From Pelagimonas sp. (GTDB taxonomy: Bacteria; Pseudomonadota; Alphaproteobacteria; Rhodobacterales; Rhodobacteraceae), in the NCBI GenBank assembly GCA_025210455.1, contig JAOARQ010000046.1, positions 62,001 through 126,000 of the forward strand: a stretch of DNA of 64,000 nt, read 5' to 3'. Positions 16,509 to 24,734 of this stretch are shown one piece after another (the first letter of the stretch is position 1; the number at the start of each line of letters is the position of its first letter). Made by a program: the position numbers and the translations under genes. The notes under the pieces were generated by a model. It saw only the letters and a program-made list of their open reading frames with translations, did not search any database and was not told where the DNA came from.

Positions 16509-17471
16509 TTAGGGTAGGGTGCGGATTTTGCGCGGGGTTGTGCCAAATTCACTCTTGAAAGCGCGCGTCAGGGCCGAGGGGTTTTCATAGCCGCAGCGCG
16601 TGGCAATCTCTGCAACAGATAGGGTGGTCTGTTCCACCAGACGCCGCGCCGCATTCAACCGCAGCGCCCGGTAGGTCTGGGTCGGGCTTTGCCCCAGCGC
16701 TTTGGCAAAATGCCGTTCCAGGGCGCGCGGTGACAGATTCAACCGTTTGGCAATGGCCTCGATGGGCAGCGGGGCCTCAATATTTCGGCGCATCAGGGCA
16801 ACCGCGGCCTCGGATGCGGTGGTTTCGTTCAAACGGGGCGGCAGATCTGTTGAACTGGGGCGTTCGCCATGCATGAACAGCGCTGCAACCTCCAGCCGCA
16901 GCATGGCCCCGTGATGCAGGGCAATGATATCCAGCATCAGTTCCAGCGCGGTGATCCCACCCCCACAGGAATAGACATCCCCATCCAGCACCGTGCGCTT
17001 GGGCGAGGCATCGACCTCGGGAAAGGTTTCGGCAAATTGGTCCAGTTCATCCCAATGCACCGTGGCGGTGCGGTTTTCCAGCAGCCCCGCGCCCGCCAAA
17101 AGCCAACTGCCCATGTCCAGCCCCACCAGTGTTTTGAACCGTTTGCGGGCGGCGCGCAGGCTGCGAAAGGTCTGGGGGTTGGCATGGCGTTTGAAATCAT
17201 AGCTGGGCAGGATCATCAAAAGATCCCCGCCCGGATGATCCCGCAGTGCCATCTCTGGCGCGACGGGCAATCCGGATGACGACGTCAGGCTTTGCCCATC
17301 CAGACCCAGAAACTGCCAGCGAAACAGAGGCTGGCGCGCCAGCGTATTGGCGGCCCGCATTGGTTCGACTGCATTGGCCAGACAATGGTTGGAAAAATTG
17401 TCAAACAGCAGCACGGCGACGGTTTGTGTCGTTCTATGCACGATCACCCCATATTTTTGCATGAAGCTCAC
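16509..17471 (-). CDS. GlxA family transcriptional regulator (CdhR-like, DJ-1/PfpI plus AraC HTH)
   Basis: A 320-residue regulator with an N-terminal DJ-1/PfpI-like domain (about 15-185, VAVLLFDNFSNHCLANAVEPM) and a C-terminal AraC-type double HTH (about 220-318, AIAKRLNLSPRALERHFAKALG and VAEIATRCGYENPSALTRAFK). The family contains GbdR and CdhR, which sense glycine betaine and carnitine in Pseudomonas. It is divergent from the acyl-CoA dehydrogenase gene by only 42 bp; a later start at 17462 is possible. Context suggests control of the adjacent carnitine-like operon. Confidence 0.88.
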   Translation of the reverse strand: MSFMQKYGVIVHRTTQTVAVLLFDNFSNHCLANAVEPMRAANTLARQPLFRWQFLGLDGQSLTSSSGLPVAPEMALRDHPGGDLLMILPSYDFKRHANPQTFRSLRAARKRFKTLVGLDMGSWLLAGAGLLENRTATVHWDELDQFAETFPEVDASPKRTVLDGDVYSCGGGITALELMLDIIALHHGAMLRLEVAALFMHGERPSSTDLPPRLNETTASEAAVALMRRNIEAPLPIEAIAKRLNLSPRALERHFAKALGQSPTQTYRALRLNAARRLVEQTTLSVAEIATRCGYENPSALTRAFKSEFGTTPRKIRTLP

Positions 17472-17513
17472 TCGGAAATGCGCCTTTAGTCAAGGTGGAA
17501 CAGGGAGAGTGCC

Positions 17514-18674
17514 ATGCAATTCGGTTTGAGCGACGAACAGGAAATGATCGTTTCGACAGTGCGCAGTTTTGTCGAGAATGAAATCTACCCCCATGAGGCC
17601 GAAGTCGAACGGACCGGTCAGGTGCCCCATGAGCTGGGAGAAGAGATCAAACGCAAGGTGATCGACCTTGGCTTTTACGCCTGCAACTTTCCCGAAGAGG
17701 TGGGCGGCGCGGGCCTGAGCCACATGGACTTCACCCTGGTCGAGCGTGAGCTGGGCCGTGGCAGCATGGCGTTGACGCATTTCTTTGGCCGCCCGCAGAA
17801 TATCCTGATGGCCTGCAACGATGAGCAGCGCAAAAAATACCTGCTGCCAGCGGTGCGCGGCGAAAAGATGGATGCGCTGGCGATGACGGAACCGGATGCC
17901 GGGTCTGACGTGCGCGGGATGAAATGTCAGGCGGTCAAGGATGGCGGTGATTGGGTCATCAATGGCTCCAAGCACTTTATCTCTGGCGCGGAACATGCGG
18001 ATTTCTTTATTGTTTTTGTGGCCACCGGCGTGGATGAAACCCCACGAGGCCCGAAAAAACGGATCACCTGCTTTCTGGTAGATCGCGGACATCCCGGCTT
18101 TGAAGTGCGCGACGGCTATAATTCTGTCAGCCACAAGGGCTATAAGAACTACATCCTCTATTTCGACAATTGCCGACTGCCAGACGCGCAGGTTCTTGGC
18201 GAAGTCGATGGTGGCTTTGACGTCATGAACGAATGGCTCTATGCCACCCGTCTGACAGTGGCGGCGTTCTCAGTGGGCCGCGCGCGCCGCTGCTTTGACT
18301 ATGCGCTGAACTACGCCGCCGAGCGCAAGCAGTTCGGCCAGCAGATCGCCAAATTCCAAGGCATCAGCTTTCAGATCGCGGATATGATCACCGAAATTGA
18401 TGCCGCCGACTGGCTGACCCTGTCAGGCGCATGGCGTCTGGATCAGGGCCTGCCTGCCAACCGTGAAATCGCCAGTGCCAAGCTCTATGCTTCGGAAATG
18501 CTGGCGCGGGTGACAGATACCACCTTGCAGATCTTTGGCGGTATGGGCTTGATGGATGATTTCCCGATCGAACGTTTCTGGCGCGATGCAAGGGTTGAAC
18601 GCATCTGGGATGGCACCTCGGAAATCCAGCGCCATATCATCAGCCGCGATCTGTTCCGCCCGCTGGGGGCGTGA
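17514..18674 (+). CDS. Acyl-CoA dehydrogenase (putative gamma-butyrobetainyl-CoA type)
   Basis: A 386-residue FAD acyl-CoA dehydrogenase with LAMTEPDAGSDVRG and GMGLMDDFPIERFWRDAR signatures. At the usual catalytic base site (E in YEGT of medium-chain enzymes) it has Asp (D366 in WDGTSEIQR). It is followed 3 bp later by a CoA ligase gene and then a BKACE gene. Together these would activate an acid, desaturate it and cleave a beta-keto acid; with the GlxA/CdhR-type regulator this suggests gamma-butyrobetaine or carnitine breakdown. The substrate is inferred. Confidence 0.88.
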   Translation: MQFGLSDEQEMIVSTVRSFVENEIYPHEAEVERTGQVPHELGEEIKRKVIDLGFYACNFPEEVGGAGLSHMDFTLVERELGRGSMALTHFFGRPQNILMACNDEQRKKYLLPAVRGEKMDALAMTEPDAGSDVRGMKCQAVKDGGDWVINGSKHFISGAEHADFFIVFVATGVDETPRGPKKRITCFLVDRGHPGFEVRDGYNSVSHKGYKNYILYFDNCRLPDAQVLGEVDGGFDVMNEWLYATRLTVAAFSVGRARRCFDYALNYAAERKQFGQQIAKFQGISFQIADMITEIDAADWLTLSGAWRLDQGLPANREIASAKLYASEMLARVTDTTLQIFGGMGLMDDFPIERFWRDARVERIWDGTSEIQRHIISRDLFRPLGA

Positions 18675-18677
18675 TCC

Positions 18678-20726
18678 ATGGCAGGGGTTGAACGGCTCTT
18701 GCATCCGAAAACCATCGCCGTCGTTGGGGGCGGTCCATGGTGTGCGGCGGTTATTCGGGAATGCGTGAAGATCGGTTTTGAAGGGGATATTTGGCCGGTT
18801 CACCCCAAACGCGACAGCGTTGAGGGGATTACGGCCTATCCTTCGGTTGAGGCCCTGCCGGGCGCGCCTGACGCCTGTTTTATTGGCGTGAACCGCGAGG
18901 CCACCATTGATGTGCTAAGCGCGCTGAATGCCAAAGGGGCGGGGGGCGCTGTCTGTTTCGCCAGTGGTTTCAAAGAGGCGCAGGCCGAACTGGCCGATGG
19001 CGAAGAACTGCAAGAAAAGCTGCTGCAGGCCGCAGGAGATATGCCGATCCTGGGTCCCAATTGCTATGGGTTGATCAATGCTTTGGATGGGGCCGCGCTT
19101 TGGCCTGACATCCATGGCTGCATCCGCGTTGAAAGCGGCGTAGCGATCCTGACGCAAAGCTCGAACATCGCGCTGAACCTGACCATGCAGACCCGGGGCC
19201 TGCCCATGGCCTATGTGGGCACTGTGGGCAATCAGGCGCGCATTGATCTGGCGCAGCTGGGGCAGGCGGTTCTGGAAGACCCGCGCGTCACCGCGCTGGG
19301 GCTGTATATCGAGGGGATCTCGGATATTCGCGCCTTTGAGGCGCTGGGCGCGCGGGCGCGGGCGCTGGGCAAGCGGATTGTGGCGCTTAAGGTGGGTGCC
19401 TCTGATCAGGCGCAGGCGGCGACGGTGTCCCATACTGCGTCTCTGGCAGGCAGTGATGCGGGTGCTCGGGCGCTTTTGGCGCGCTGCGGCATTGCGCAGG
19501 TGACGTCACTGGAGGGGATGCTTGAGGCGCTCAAGATCCTGCATGTGTCCGGGCCGCTGCGGGGTACACAGATCGCTTCAATGTCCTGCTCCGGCGGCGA
19601 AGCCAGCCTGATGGCGGATAGTGTGCTGGGCACCCCGGTCAGCTTTCCGCCGCTGGGTGATGCGCAAAAACAGGCTCTGCGCACGGCGCTGGGCCCCAAG
19701 GTTGCCTTGGCTAACCCATTGGATTACCACACCTATATCTGGGGTGATGGCGAGGCCCTGAAAGCCTGCTACAGCGCGATGATGCTGGGGGGCGATCTGG
19801 ATCTGGGCTGTATCGTGCTGGATTACCCGCGTCTTGATCGCTGTGACACGGCGGCTTGGGATATCGTTGTTGATGCGGTGGCTGAGGTGGCGAAAGCCTC
19901 GGGCAAGCCGATGGCGCTGTTGTCTAGCCTGGCGGAAACCCTGCCGGAAACTGTGGCGCAGCGCTGTGTTGCGCTGGGGATCATCCCTCTGTCAGGGGTT
20001 TCCGCTGCGCTGGAAGGAATCGCCGCAGCTGCCTTCGAAGTCGGGGATCACGCCCCGATCTGGCAGCCGGGGCAGGGCGGCGATAGGCTGGTGCCCGAAG
20101 GGGCGGCGAAATCCGCCCTTGCGAAGTATGGATCGCGCGTGCCGGGGCTGGCGCGGGCTGCTACGCCTGATGAGGCCGCGACAGTTGCGGCGCAGATCGG
20201 TGGCACTTTGGTTCTTAAGGGCGAAGGTCTGGCGCATAAGTCCGAAGCGGGCGCCGTGCGTTTGAACCTGTTCCCTGACGATGTCACTGCGGCGGCACAG
20301 GCGATGCAGGCCCCGTCGTATCTGGTGGAAGAGATGATCTCCGGCACCGTTGCAGAGCTGCTGGTGGGGATCACCCGTGATCCGGCGCATGGCTATGTGC
20401 TGACGCTGGGTGCAGGCGGTGTCATGACCGAAGTGCTGCGCGATACCGTGTCTTTGCTGTTGCCTGTCACCCGCGAAGATGTGGCAGGCGCGCTGCAACA
20501 GCTGCGGATGTCCCCTGTGCTGAATGGCTATCGCGGGGCGGCAGGCGCTGACCTGAACGCCATCGAAGAGGCCGTTCTGGCGCTGCAAAGCTTTGTGGGG
20601 GCCATGGAAGGCCGGGTTGACGAGGTTGAAATCAACCCGTTGATTTGTACAGAAGATAAAGCCGTTGCAGCAGACGCTTTGCTGCGCGGAGATTTTGCGG
20701 AAGGTGTTCCGCCGAGAGAGGAATAA
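18678..20726 (+). CDS. Acetate-CoA ligase family protein, NDP-forming, fused alpha and beta parts
   Basis: A 682-residue NDP-forming acyl-CoA synthetase. The N-terminal CoA-binding domain (about 1-130) and ligase domain contain the phospho-histidine region VSHTASLAGSD (near residue 250). The C-terminal ATP-grasp part begins about 470 with TLVLKGEGLAHKSEAGAVRLNL. It makes an acyl-CoA from an acid, CoA and ATP through a phosphohistidine. Within the operon it would supply the CoA ester for the upstream dehydrogenase. 3-bp spacing on both sides shows tight coupling. Fusion of the two halves is normal in bacteria. Confidence 0.88.
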   Translation: MAGVERLLHPKTIAVVGGGPWCAAVIRECVKIGFEGDIWPVHPKRDSVEGITAYPSVEALPGAPDACFIGVNREATIDVLSALNAKGAGGAVCFASGFKEAQAELADGEELQEKLLQAAGDMPILGPNCYGLINALDGAALWPDIHGCIRVESGVAILTQSSNIALNLTMQTRGLPMAYVGTVGNQARIDLAQLGQAVLEDPRVTALGLYIEGISDIRAFEALGARARALGKRIVALKVGASDQAQAATVSHTASLAGSDAGARALLARCGIAQVTSLEGMLEALKILHVSGPLRGTQIASMSCSGGEASLMADSVLGTPVSFPPLGDAQKQALRTALGPKVALANPLDYHTYIWGDGEALKACYSAMMLGGDLDLGCIVLDYPRLDRCDTAAWDIVVDAVAEVAKASGKPMALLSSLAETLPETVAQRCVALGIIPLSGVSAALEGIAAAAFEVGDHAPIWQPGQGGDRLVPEGAAKSALAKYGSRVPGLARAATPDEAATVAAQIGGTLVLKGEGLAHKSEAGAVRLNLFPDDVTAAAQAMQAPSYLVEEMISGTVAELLVGITRDPAHGYVLTLGAGGVMTEVLRDTVSLLLPVTREDVAGALQQLRMSPVLNGYRGAAGADLNAIEEAVLALQSFVGAMEGRVDEVEINPLICTEDKAVAADALLRGDFAEGVPPREE

Positions 20727-20729
20727 AAG

Positions 20730-21641
20730 ATGCCACTCACCATGAACCGAGAGGTCTTTATCACCGCTGCCGTAACCGGATCGGGCGGTACGCAGGATCG
20801 CAGCCCGCATGTGCCGCGGTCTCCGCAGCAGATTGCCGAAAGCGCGATTGAAGCGGCCAAAGCCGGGGCGGCGATTGTGCATTGCCACGTGCGCGACCCG
20901 GAAACCGGCGCGCCTTCGCGTGATCTCAAGCTTTATCGCGAACTGACTGACCGGGTGCGCGATGCCGATGTGGATGTGGTGCTGAACCTGACCGCAGGCA
21001 TGGGCGGCGATATTGTTTTTGGGTCGCCTGCGGCCCCGTTTCCCGTCAATGAGGCAGGCACAGACATGATCGGCGCAGAAGAGCGCGTGGCCCATGTTCT
21101 GGAATGCCGCCCGGAGATCTGCACGCTGGATTGTGGCACAATGAACTTTGCCGAAGCAGATTACGTCATGACCAACACCCCCGGCATGCTGGTCGCCATG
21201 GGCAAGATGATGACAGAGTCTGGGGTCAAGCCCGAGATCGAAGCCTTTGACACCGGTCATCTGTGGTACGCGAAACAGCTGGTCAAAGATGGTGTGCTGG
21301 ACAGCCCGGCGCTGGTGCAGCTGTGCATGGGCGTGCCATGGGGCGCACCGGACGATCTGAACACCTTCATGGCCATGGTGAACAATGTGCCAGATGACTG
21401 GACCTTCAGCGCCTTTGCATTGGGGCGCAATCAGATGGCCTATGCGGCGGCGGCTGTTCTGGCCGGGGGCAATGTGCGCGTGGGCCTAGAAGACAACCTT
21501 TGGTTGGACAAAGGGGTGCTGGCCACCAATGCGCAGCTGGTTGCGCGTGCCAAAGGGGTTGTCGAGGGCATGGGCGCCCGCGTGATCGGCCCCGATGAGG
21601 TGCGCGCCAAGCTGGGCCTTGAGAAACGCGCACCTGTTTGA
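20730..21641 (+). CDS. 3-keto-5-aminohexanoate cleavage protein family (BKACE, DUF849)
   Basis: A 303-residue beta-keto acid cleavage enzyme: Zn-dependent TIM barrel that condenses a beta-keto acid with acetyl-CoA to give acetoacetate and a new acyl-CoA. The zinc ligands are in HCHVRDP (H51, H53), and LTAGMGGD, EAFDTGHLW and RVGLEDNLW are family marks. BKACE proteins next to GlxA/CdhR-type regulators commonly act on 3-dehydrocarnitine, giving betainyl-CoA. Here the expected carnitine dehydrogenase and thioesterase genes do not follow; a double hairpin ends the operon. Confidence 0.88.
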   Translation: MPLTMNREVFITAAVTGSGGTQDRSPHVPRSPQQIAESAIEAAKAGAAIVHCHVRDPETGAPSRDLKLYRELTDRVRDADVDVVLNLTAGMGGDIVFGSPAAPFPVNEAGTDMIGAEERVAHVLECRPEICTLDCGTMNFAEADYVMTNTPGMLVAMGKMMTESGVKPEIEAFDTGHLWYAKQLVKDGVLDSPALVQLCMGVPWGAPDDLNTFMAMVNNVPDDWTFSAFALGRNQMAYAAAAVLAGGNVRVGLEDNLWLDKGVLATNAQLVARAKGVVEGMGARVIGPDEVRAKLGLEKRAPV

Positions 21642-21651
21642 AAGGGCTGAC

Positions 21652-21666
21652 GGGGGCGCTGCCCCC
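21652..21666 (+). terminator. GC-rich hairpin after the BKACE gene
   Basis: GGGGGC (21652-21657) pairs with GCCCCC (21661-21666) 10 bp after the BKACE stop. There is no T tract, so it may act with the larger hairpin that follows. Confidence 0.5.
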
Positions 21667-21680
21667 GCTGCACTGCAAGC

Positions 21681-21716
21681 CCCCCGGAGGTTATCTGGCA
21701 AGATAAATGCCGGGGG
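21681..21716. terminator. Nested hairpin terminator between BKACE and metF
   Basis: Outer stem CCCCCGG (21681-21687) with CCGGGGG (21710-21716), inner stem TTATCT (21691-21696) with AGATAA (21701-21706). It separates the convergent BKACE and metF genes and can fold on both strands. Confidence 0.65.
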
Positions 21717-21722
21717 TCTTAT

Positions 21723-22628
21723 TTACGCGACATTCTTGAGTTTGCTGGCAGGCAACATGCCAAGCGCATAGCAGACATCGCGCGTCAGCTCGGGGCGGTT
21801 GAGCGTGTAGAAATGCAGTTTGTCGACGCCGCCCTGAACCAGCTCATCACACAGTTCAGTGCACAGCGCAGTGGCTAGAAGATCCTGCCGATCATCCCGC
21901 AGCGCTTTGTCAAAGGCCTGATCCAGCCAGTCGGGGATATTTGTGCCGCAGCTTTGGGCAAAACGGCGGGTACCAGCCCAGTTTTCAATTGGCAGGATGC
22001 CAGGCACGATGGCGTGATCAATGCCTTCTCTAGCGCAGGCGTCGCGGAAGCGGAAGAAGGTCTCCGCTTCGAAAAAGAACTGAGTCAGCGCTTCGGTGGC
22101 ACCGGCATCCAGTTTGCGTTTCAGCCAGTCGATATCTGAGTTTGGATTGGCGGCCTCTGGGTGGGTTTCGGGATAGGCCCCCACGCGGATGGTGAAATCA
22201 CCGGTCTGTGCAAGCGCTGCTATCAACTCCACAGAATGGGCAAAACCCTGCGGATGGGGTGTAAACCCTTTGGCCCCTTTGGGGGGATCCCCCCGCAGCG
22301 CCACCAGATCTGTGACGCCTGCGGCAGCGAACTCCTGTGCAATGGCCAGTGTTTCCGCGCGGGTGGCCTCCACGCAGGTCAGATGGGCAGCGGTGCGCAG
22401 GCCGGAATGATTGTGCAGGGTTGCAACCACATCACGCGTCAGATCACGGGTGGTGCCACCTGCGCCATAGGTCACAGATACAAACCGGGGATCCAGCGGG
22501 GAAAGAACCTGCACCGCATCCCAGAGGCGAAAGGTGCCTTCGATGTTCTTCGGTGGGAAAAATTCGAATGAAATCTCAGGGTGCGTCATGGTCTGCGGCC
22601 TTGTTTGGTCGTTTGCGGTTGTGCTCAT
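21723..22628 (-). CDS. metF: Methylenetetrahydrofolate reductase MetF
   Basis: A FAD-dependent TIM-barrel enzyme that reduces 5,10-methylene-THF to 5-methyl-THF for methionine synthesis. Seen: ISFEFFPPKN, SVTYGAGGTTRD, LVALRGDPP, VGAYPETHPEA and the late KLHFYTLNRPEL. Length is 301 from the ATG at 22628. An ATG at 22589, giving a start closer to FEFFPP, is also plausible because AAGG stands about 9 nt before it. It is divergent from metR with a MetR-like box between them, the usual arrangement. Confidence 0.93.
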   Translation of the reverse strand: MSTTANDQTRPQTMTHPEISFEFFPPKNIEGTFRLWDAVQVLSPLDPRFVSVTYGAGGTTRDLTRDVVATLHNHSGLRTAAHLTCVEATRAETLAIAQEFAAAGVTDLVALRGDPPKGAKGFTPHPQGFAHSVELIAALAQTGDFTIRVGAYPETHPEAANPNSDIDWLKRKLDAGATEALTQFFFEAETFFRFRDACAREGIDHAIVPGILPIENWAGTRRFAQSCGTNIPDWLDQAFDKALRDDRQDLLATALCTELCDELVQGGVDKLHFYTLNRPELTRDVCYALGMLPASKLKNVA

Positions 22629-22646
22629 GTCGCATTTGCAGCATTG

Positions 22647-22681
22647 TGAGGCAACTTCATAATACTCATCACCAACATGAG
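22647..22681. promoter_or_regulatory. Predicted MetR binding region between metF and metR
   Basis: TGAG-GCAAC-TTCA at 22647-22659 differs by one base from the MetR consensus TGAA-N5-TTCA. A second inverted repeat CTCAT-N7-ATGAG lies at 22665-22681. Both sit between the divergent metF and metR starts. Confidence 0.6.
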
Positions 22682-22693
22682 GTTTATTTGGGT

Positions 22694-23599
22694 ATGCATA
22701 TCGAATTTCGCCATCTGCGCACGATCAAAGCCATTCATGATCACGGCGGCGTGGCCAATGCGGCGGATGTTCTGAACATCACGCAATCGGCGCTGAGCCA
22801 TCAGATCAAAGGCCTTGAGGATCAGGCCGGGGTTGAGCTGTTTGTGCGCCGTTCTAAGCCAATGAAGCTTTCTGCGGCGGGGCTGCGTCTGCTGCGACTG
22901 GCCGAGCAGGTTTTGCCCATGGTCGAAGCCGCGCAAGAGGAATTTATGGGGGTGCGCGCGGGTAAAACCGGGCGTTTGCATATCGCAATTGAATGCCACG
23001 CCTGCTTTGAATGGCTGTTTCCGGTGCTGGAAAGCTTTCGCAAGGTCTTCCCGGATGTGGATGTGGATATTCGTCCGGGGCTGGCCTTTGATGCCCTGCC
23101 TGCGCTGATCAAAGAAGAGGTCGATGTGGTGATTTCCTCTGATCCCGAAGATCTGCCGGGCGTCACCTTTACCCCTTTGTTTGATTACAGCCCGGTTTTT
23201 GTGGCCTCCAGCGCGCATCCTCTGGCGGCAAAGCCCTTTATCGAAGCGCAGGATTTTCGAGGTGAAACCTTGATCACCTATCCTGTGGAACGCAGTCGGC
23301 TGGATATATTCAGCCAGCTCCTGACCCCCGCCAAGGTTGAGCCAGAGACCATCCGGCAGGTGGAACTGACAGCGGTGATCTTGCTACTGGTGGCCTCAAA
23401 TCGCGGAATTTCGGTGCTGCCGGATTGGGTGGTGCGTGAGGTGAAATATAGCTCAGACTATGTGACCCGCCCGCTGACCGAAGAGGGGCTGACGCGGCGC
23501 TTGTATGCCGCCACGCGCACGTATGATCTGGAAAAACCCTTTATGAAGGAACTGATCGCTTTGGCTGGTGTCGAAGCAAAACGTCTTCAGACCGCGTAA
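22694..23599 (+). CDS. metR: LysR-family regulator MetR
   Basis: A 301-residue LTTR with an N-terminal winged HTH (IKAIHDHGGVANAADVLNITQSALSHQIKGLE region, 9-41) and an effector domain of the MetR type, which responds to homocysteine and activates met genes. Starting at ATG 22694 gives the normal family N-terminus (MHIEFRHLRTI). It is divergent from metF and probably also regulates itself through the boxes in the 65-bp gap. A GC-rich hairpin follows the gene. Confidence 0.9.
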   Translation: MHIEFRHLRTIKAIHDHGGVANAADVLNITQSALSHQIKGLEDQAGVELFVRRSKPMKLSAAGLRLLRLAEQVLPMVEAAQEEFMGVRAGKTGRLHIAIECHACFEWLFPVLESFRKVFPDVDVDIRPGLAFDALPALIKEEVDVVISSDPEDLPGVTFTPLFDYSPVFVASSAHPLAAKPFIEAQDFRGETLITYPVERSRLDIFSQLLTPAKVEPETIRQVELTAVILLLVASNRGISVLPDWVVREVKYSSDYVTRPLTEEGLTRRLYAATRTYDLEKPFMKELIALAGVEAKRLQTA

Positions 23600-23652
23600 A
23601 CAACGCAGGTCCAGCCCATGGAGGCGTGTTCCATGTGGGGCGCATACCAAAA

Positions 23653-23670
23653 GGGCCGCGAAGGCGGCCC
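23653..23670. terminator. Terminator between metR and the cold-shock gene
   Basis: GGGCCGC (23653-23659) pairs with GCGGCCC (23664-23670), loop GAAG. AAAA precedes it, which is a T run for the minus-strand cold-shock gene; so it mainly ends that transcript. Confidence 0.7.
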
Positions 23671-23692
23671 GATCGTCTCTTACAGATGTGGC

Positions 23693-23899
23693 TTAAAGCG
23701 CCGAAATATCGGCGGCCATCTGGCGGCCATCACGGCCTTCACGCAGCTCGTAGCTGACCTTTTGGTTGTCCGCGAGCCCTGTCAGCCCCGAGCGTTCAAC
23801 CGCTGAGATGTGAACAAAAACGTCTTTCCCGCCATCATCGGGTGCAATAAAGCCGTAGCCTTTGGTTGTGTTAAACCATTTCACGGTGCCGTTCGGCAT
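23693..23899 (-). CDS. Cold-shock domain protein (CspA family)
   Basis: A 68-residue OB-fold nucleic-acid binder with RNP-1 KGYGFI and RNP-2 VFVHIS motifs, the typical opening NGTVKWFN and normal length. CspA-type proteins melt mRNA structure, often in the cold, though constitutive members exist. AAGGAG lies 8 nt before the ATG at 23899. The 249-bp region upstream, shared with the divergent ArsC-like gene, leaves space for a long 5' leader, which is usual for this family. A frame that runs further upstream without a start-site signal is not translated. Confidence 0.93.
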   Translation of the reverse strand: MPNGTVKWFNTTKGYGFIAPDDGGKDVFVHISAVERSGLTGLADNQKVSYELREGRDGRQMAADISAL

Positions 23900-24148
23900 G
23901 TCCCGTGCTCCTTTCCAAGTCCTGTCAATGGGGGCCGCAGTGTGCAGCCCCTTTCGCCACTTTCGCCTTTCAGCGCCAGGAGGGCGAAACACGGACGCCG
24001 TCCTCGACTGATTGTCAAAGGTCACATGGGGACTACATGGGGGTTCAATGTAAAAAGCAAGCAAAATCGCCTCGAAAATCTGACGTTGGGGCATTAGAGG
24101 GGTGAAAAAGGGCGATTCAGGGCCTTTCCAGGTAAGGGAGAAAGAAAA

Positions 24149-24472
24149 ATGATCCTCTATGGGCTGAAAAACTGTGACACCTGCCGCAAGGCGCGCAAAG
24201 CGCTGGAGGGGGCAGAATTTCGCGATGTGCGCGAAGATGGCATCGCCGTTGAGGTCTTGCAGGCGGCTTTGACGCAGTTTGGTGACAAGCTGCTGAACAC
24301 ACGTTCGACCACATGGCGTGGCCTGTCCGAAGACGAACGCGCGGGCGATCCGCTGGCGCTGCTGCAGGCGCATCCGGCTTTAATGAAACGCCCGCTGGTG
24401 GTGCGCGATGAGGGCATGGTGCTGGGCTGGGACAAAGCTGCGCAGGCGGCCTTGGGTGTTAGGGTCTGCTGA
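24149..24472 (+). CDS. ArsC/Spx-family protein (YffB-like)
   Basis: A 107-residue thioredoxin-fold protein of the ArsC/Spx family. It opens MILYGLKNCDTCRKARKAL with a CxxC (C9, C12) as in YffB/Spx rather than the single-Cys arsenate reductase site, and RPLVVRDEGMVLGW near the C-terminus. GGGAGAAAG gives a good ribosome site. True arsenate reduction is unlikely without ars neighbours; a glutathione-dependent thiol reductase is the better guess. Its last codons (GTC TGC TGA) lie in the left arm of a 267-bp palindromic element, so its C-terminus may have been changed by that element. Confidence 0.82.
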   Translation: MILYGLKNCDTCRKARKALEGAEFRDVREDGIAVEVLQAALTQFGDKLLNTRSTTWRGLSEDERAGDPLALLQAHPALMKRPLVVRDEGMVLGWDKAAQAALGVRVC

Positions 24473-24728
24473 CATTCAGCGCGCTTCCCCGGCGCGAGAC
24501 GAATTTTGCTCAGCGCCAGACATTTTGACCGCTGCGATCTGGTTGATCACGAGGGAAAAATAACGCCGCGATGGGCAAAATTCGCCGCGTCTCTTCGAGA
24601 TTTGGCCAAAATCCACCATCGCGGCGTTATTTTGGTTCGAAAAGGGGCCACCTTTCCGTCACCAAAATGCCTTGCGCTGGTGGATTTTGATCTCAAACCG
24701 GGGGTGCGAGGTGAATGTCCGCAGACCC
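24462..24728. mobile_element. 267-bp near-palindromic element (MITE-like) between convergent genes
   Basis: Both halves match as an ungapped inverted repeat centred on base 24595. The tips GGGTCTGC-T-GACATTCA (24462-24478) and its complement ending at 24728 agree at 16 of 17 positions. AAAATAACGCCGCGATGG (24557-24574) is perfectly repeated inverted at 24616-24633. CATTTTG and GCGC blocks also pair. I count about 83 matches over 133 positions per arm. No coding frame of known type is inside. It may be a miniature transposable element or relic, and could act as a bidirectional terminator. No target-site duplication was found. Confidence 0.6.
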
Positions 24729-24734
24729 GAGCGG

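Noticed and set aside
19992-21260. 422-codon minus-strand frame across the CoA ligase and BKACE genes
   Set aside because: Spans two good plus-strand genes in antisense; no recognisable family.
24149-24472. True arsenate reductase ArsC
   Set aside because: Has a CxxC start like Spx/YffB and no ars genes nearby; kept as ArsC/Spx-family protein.
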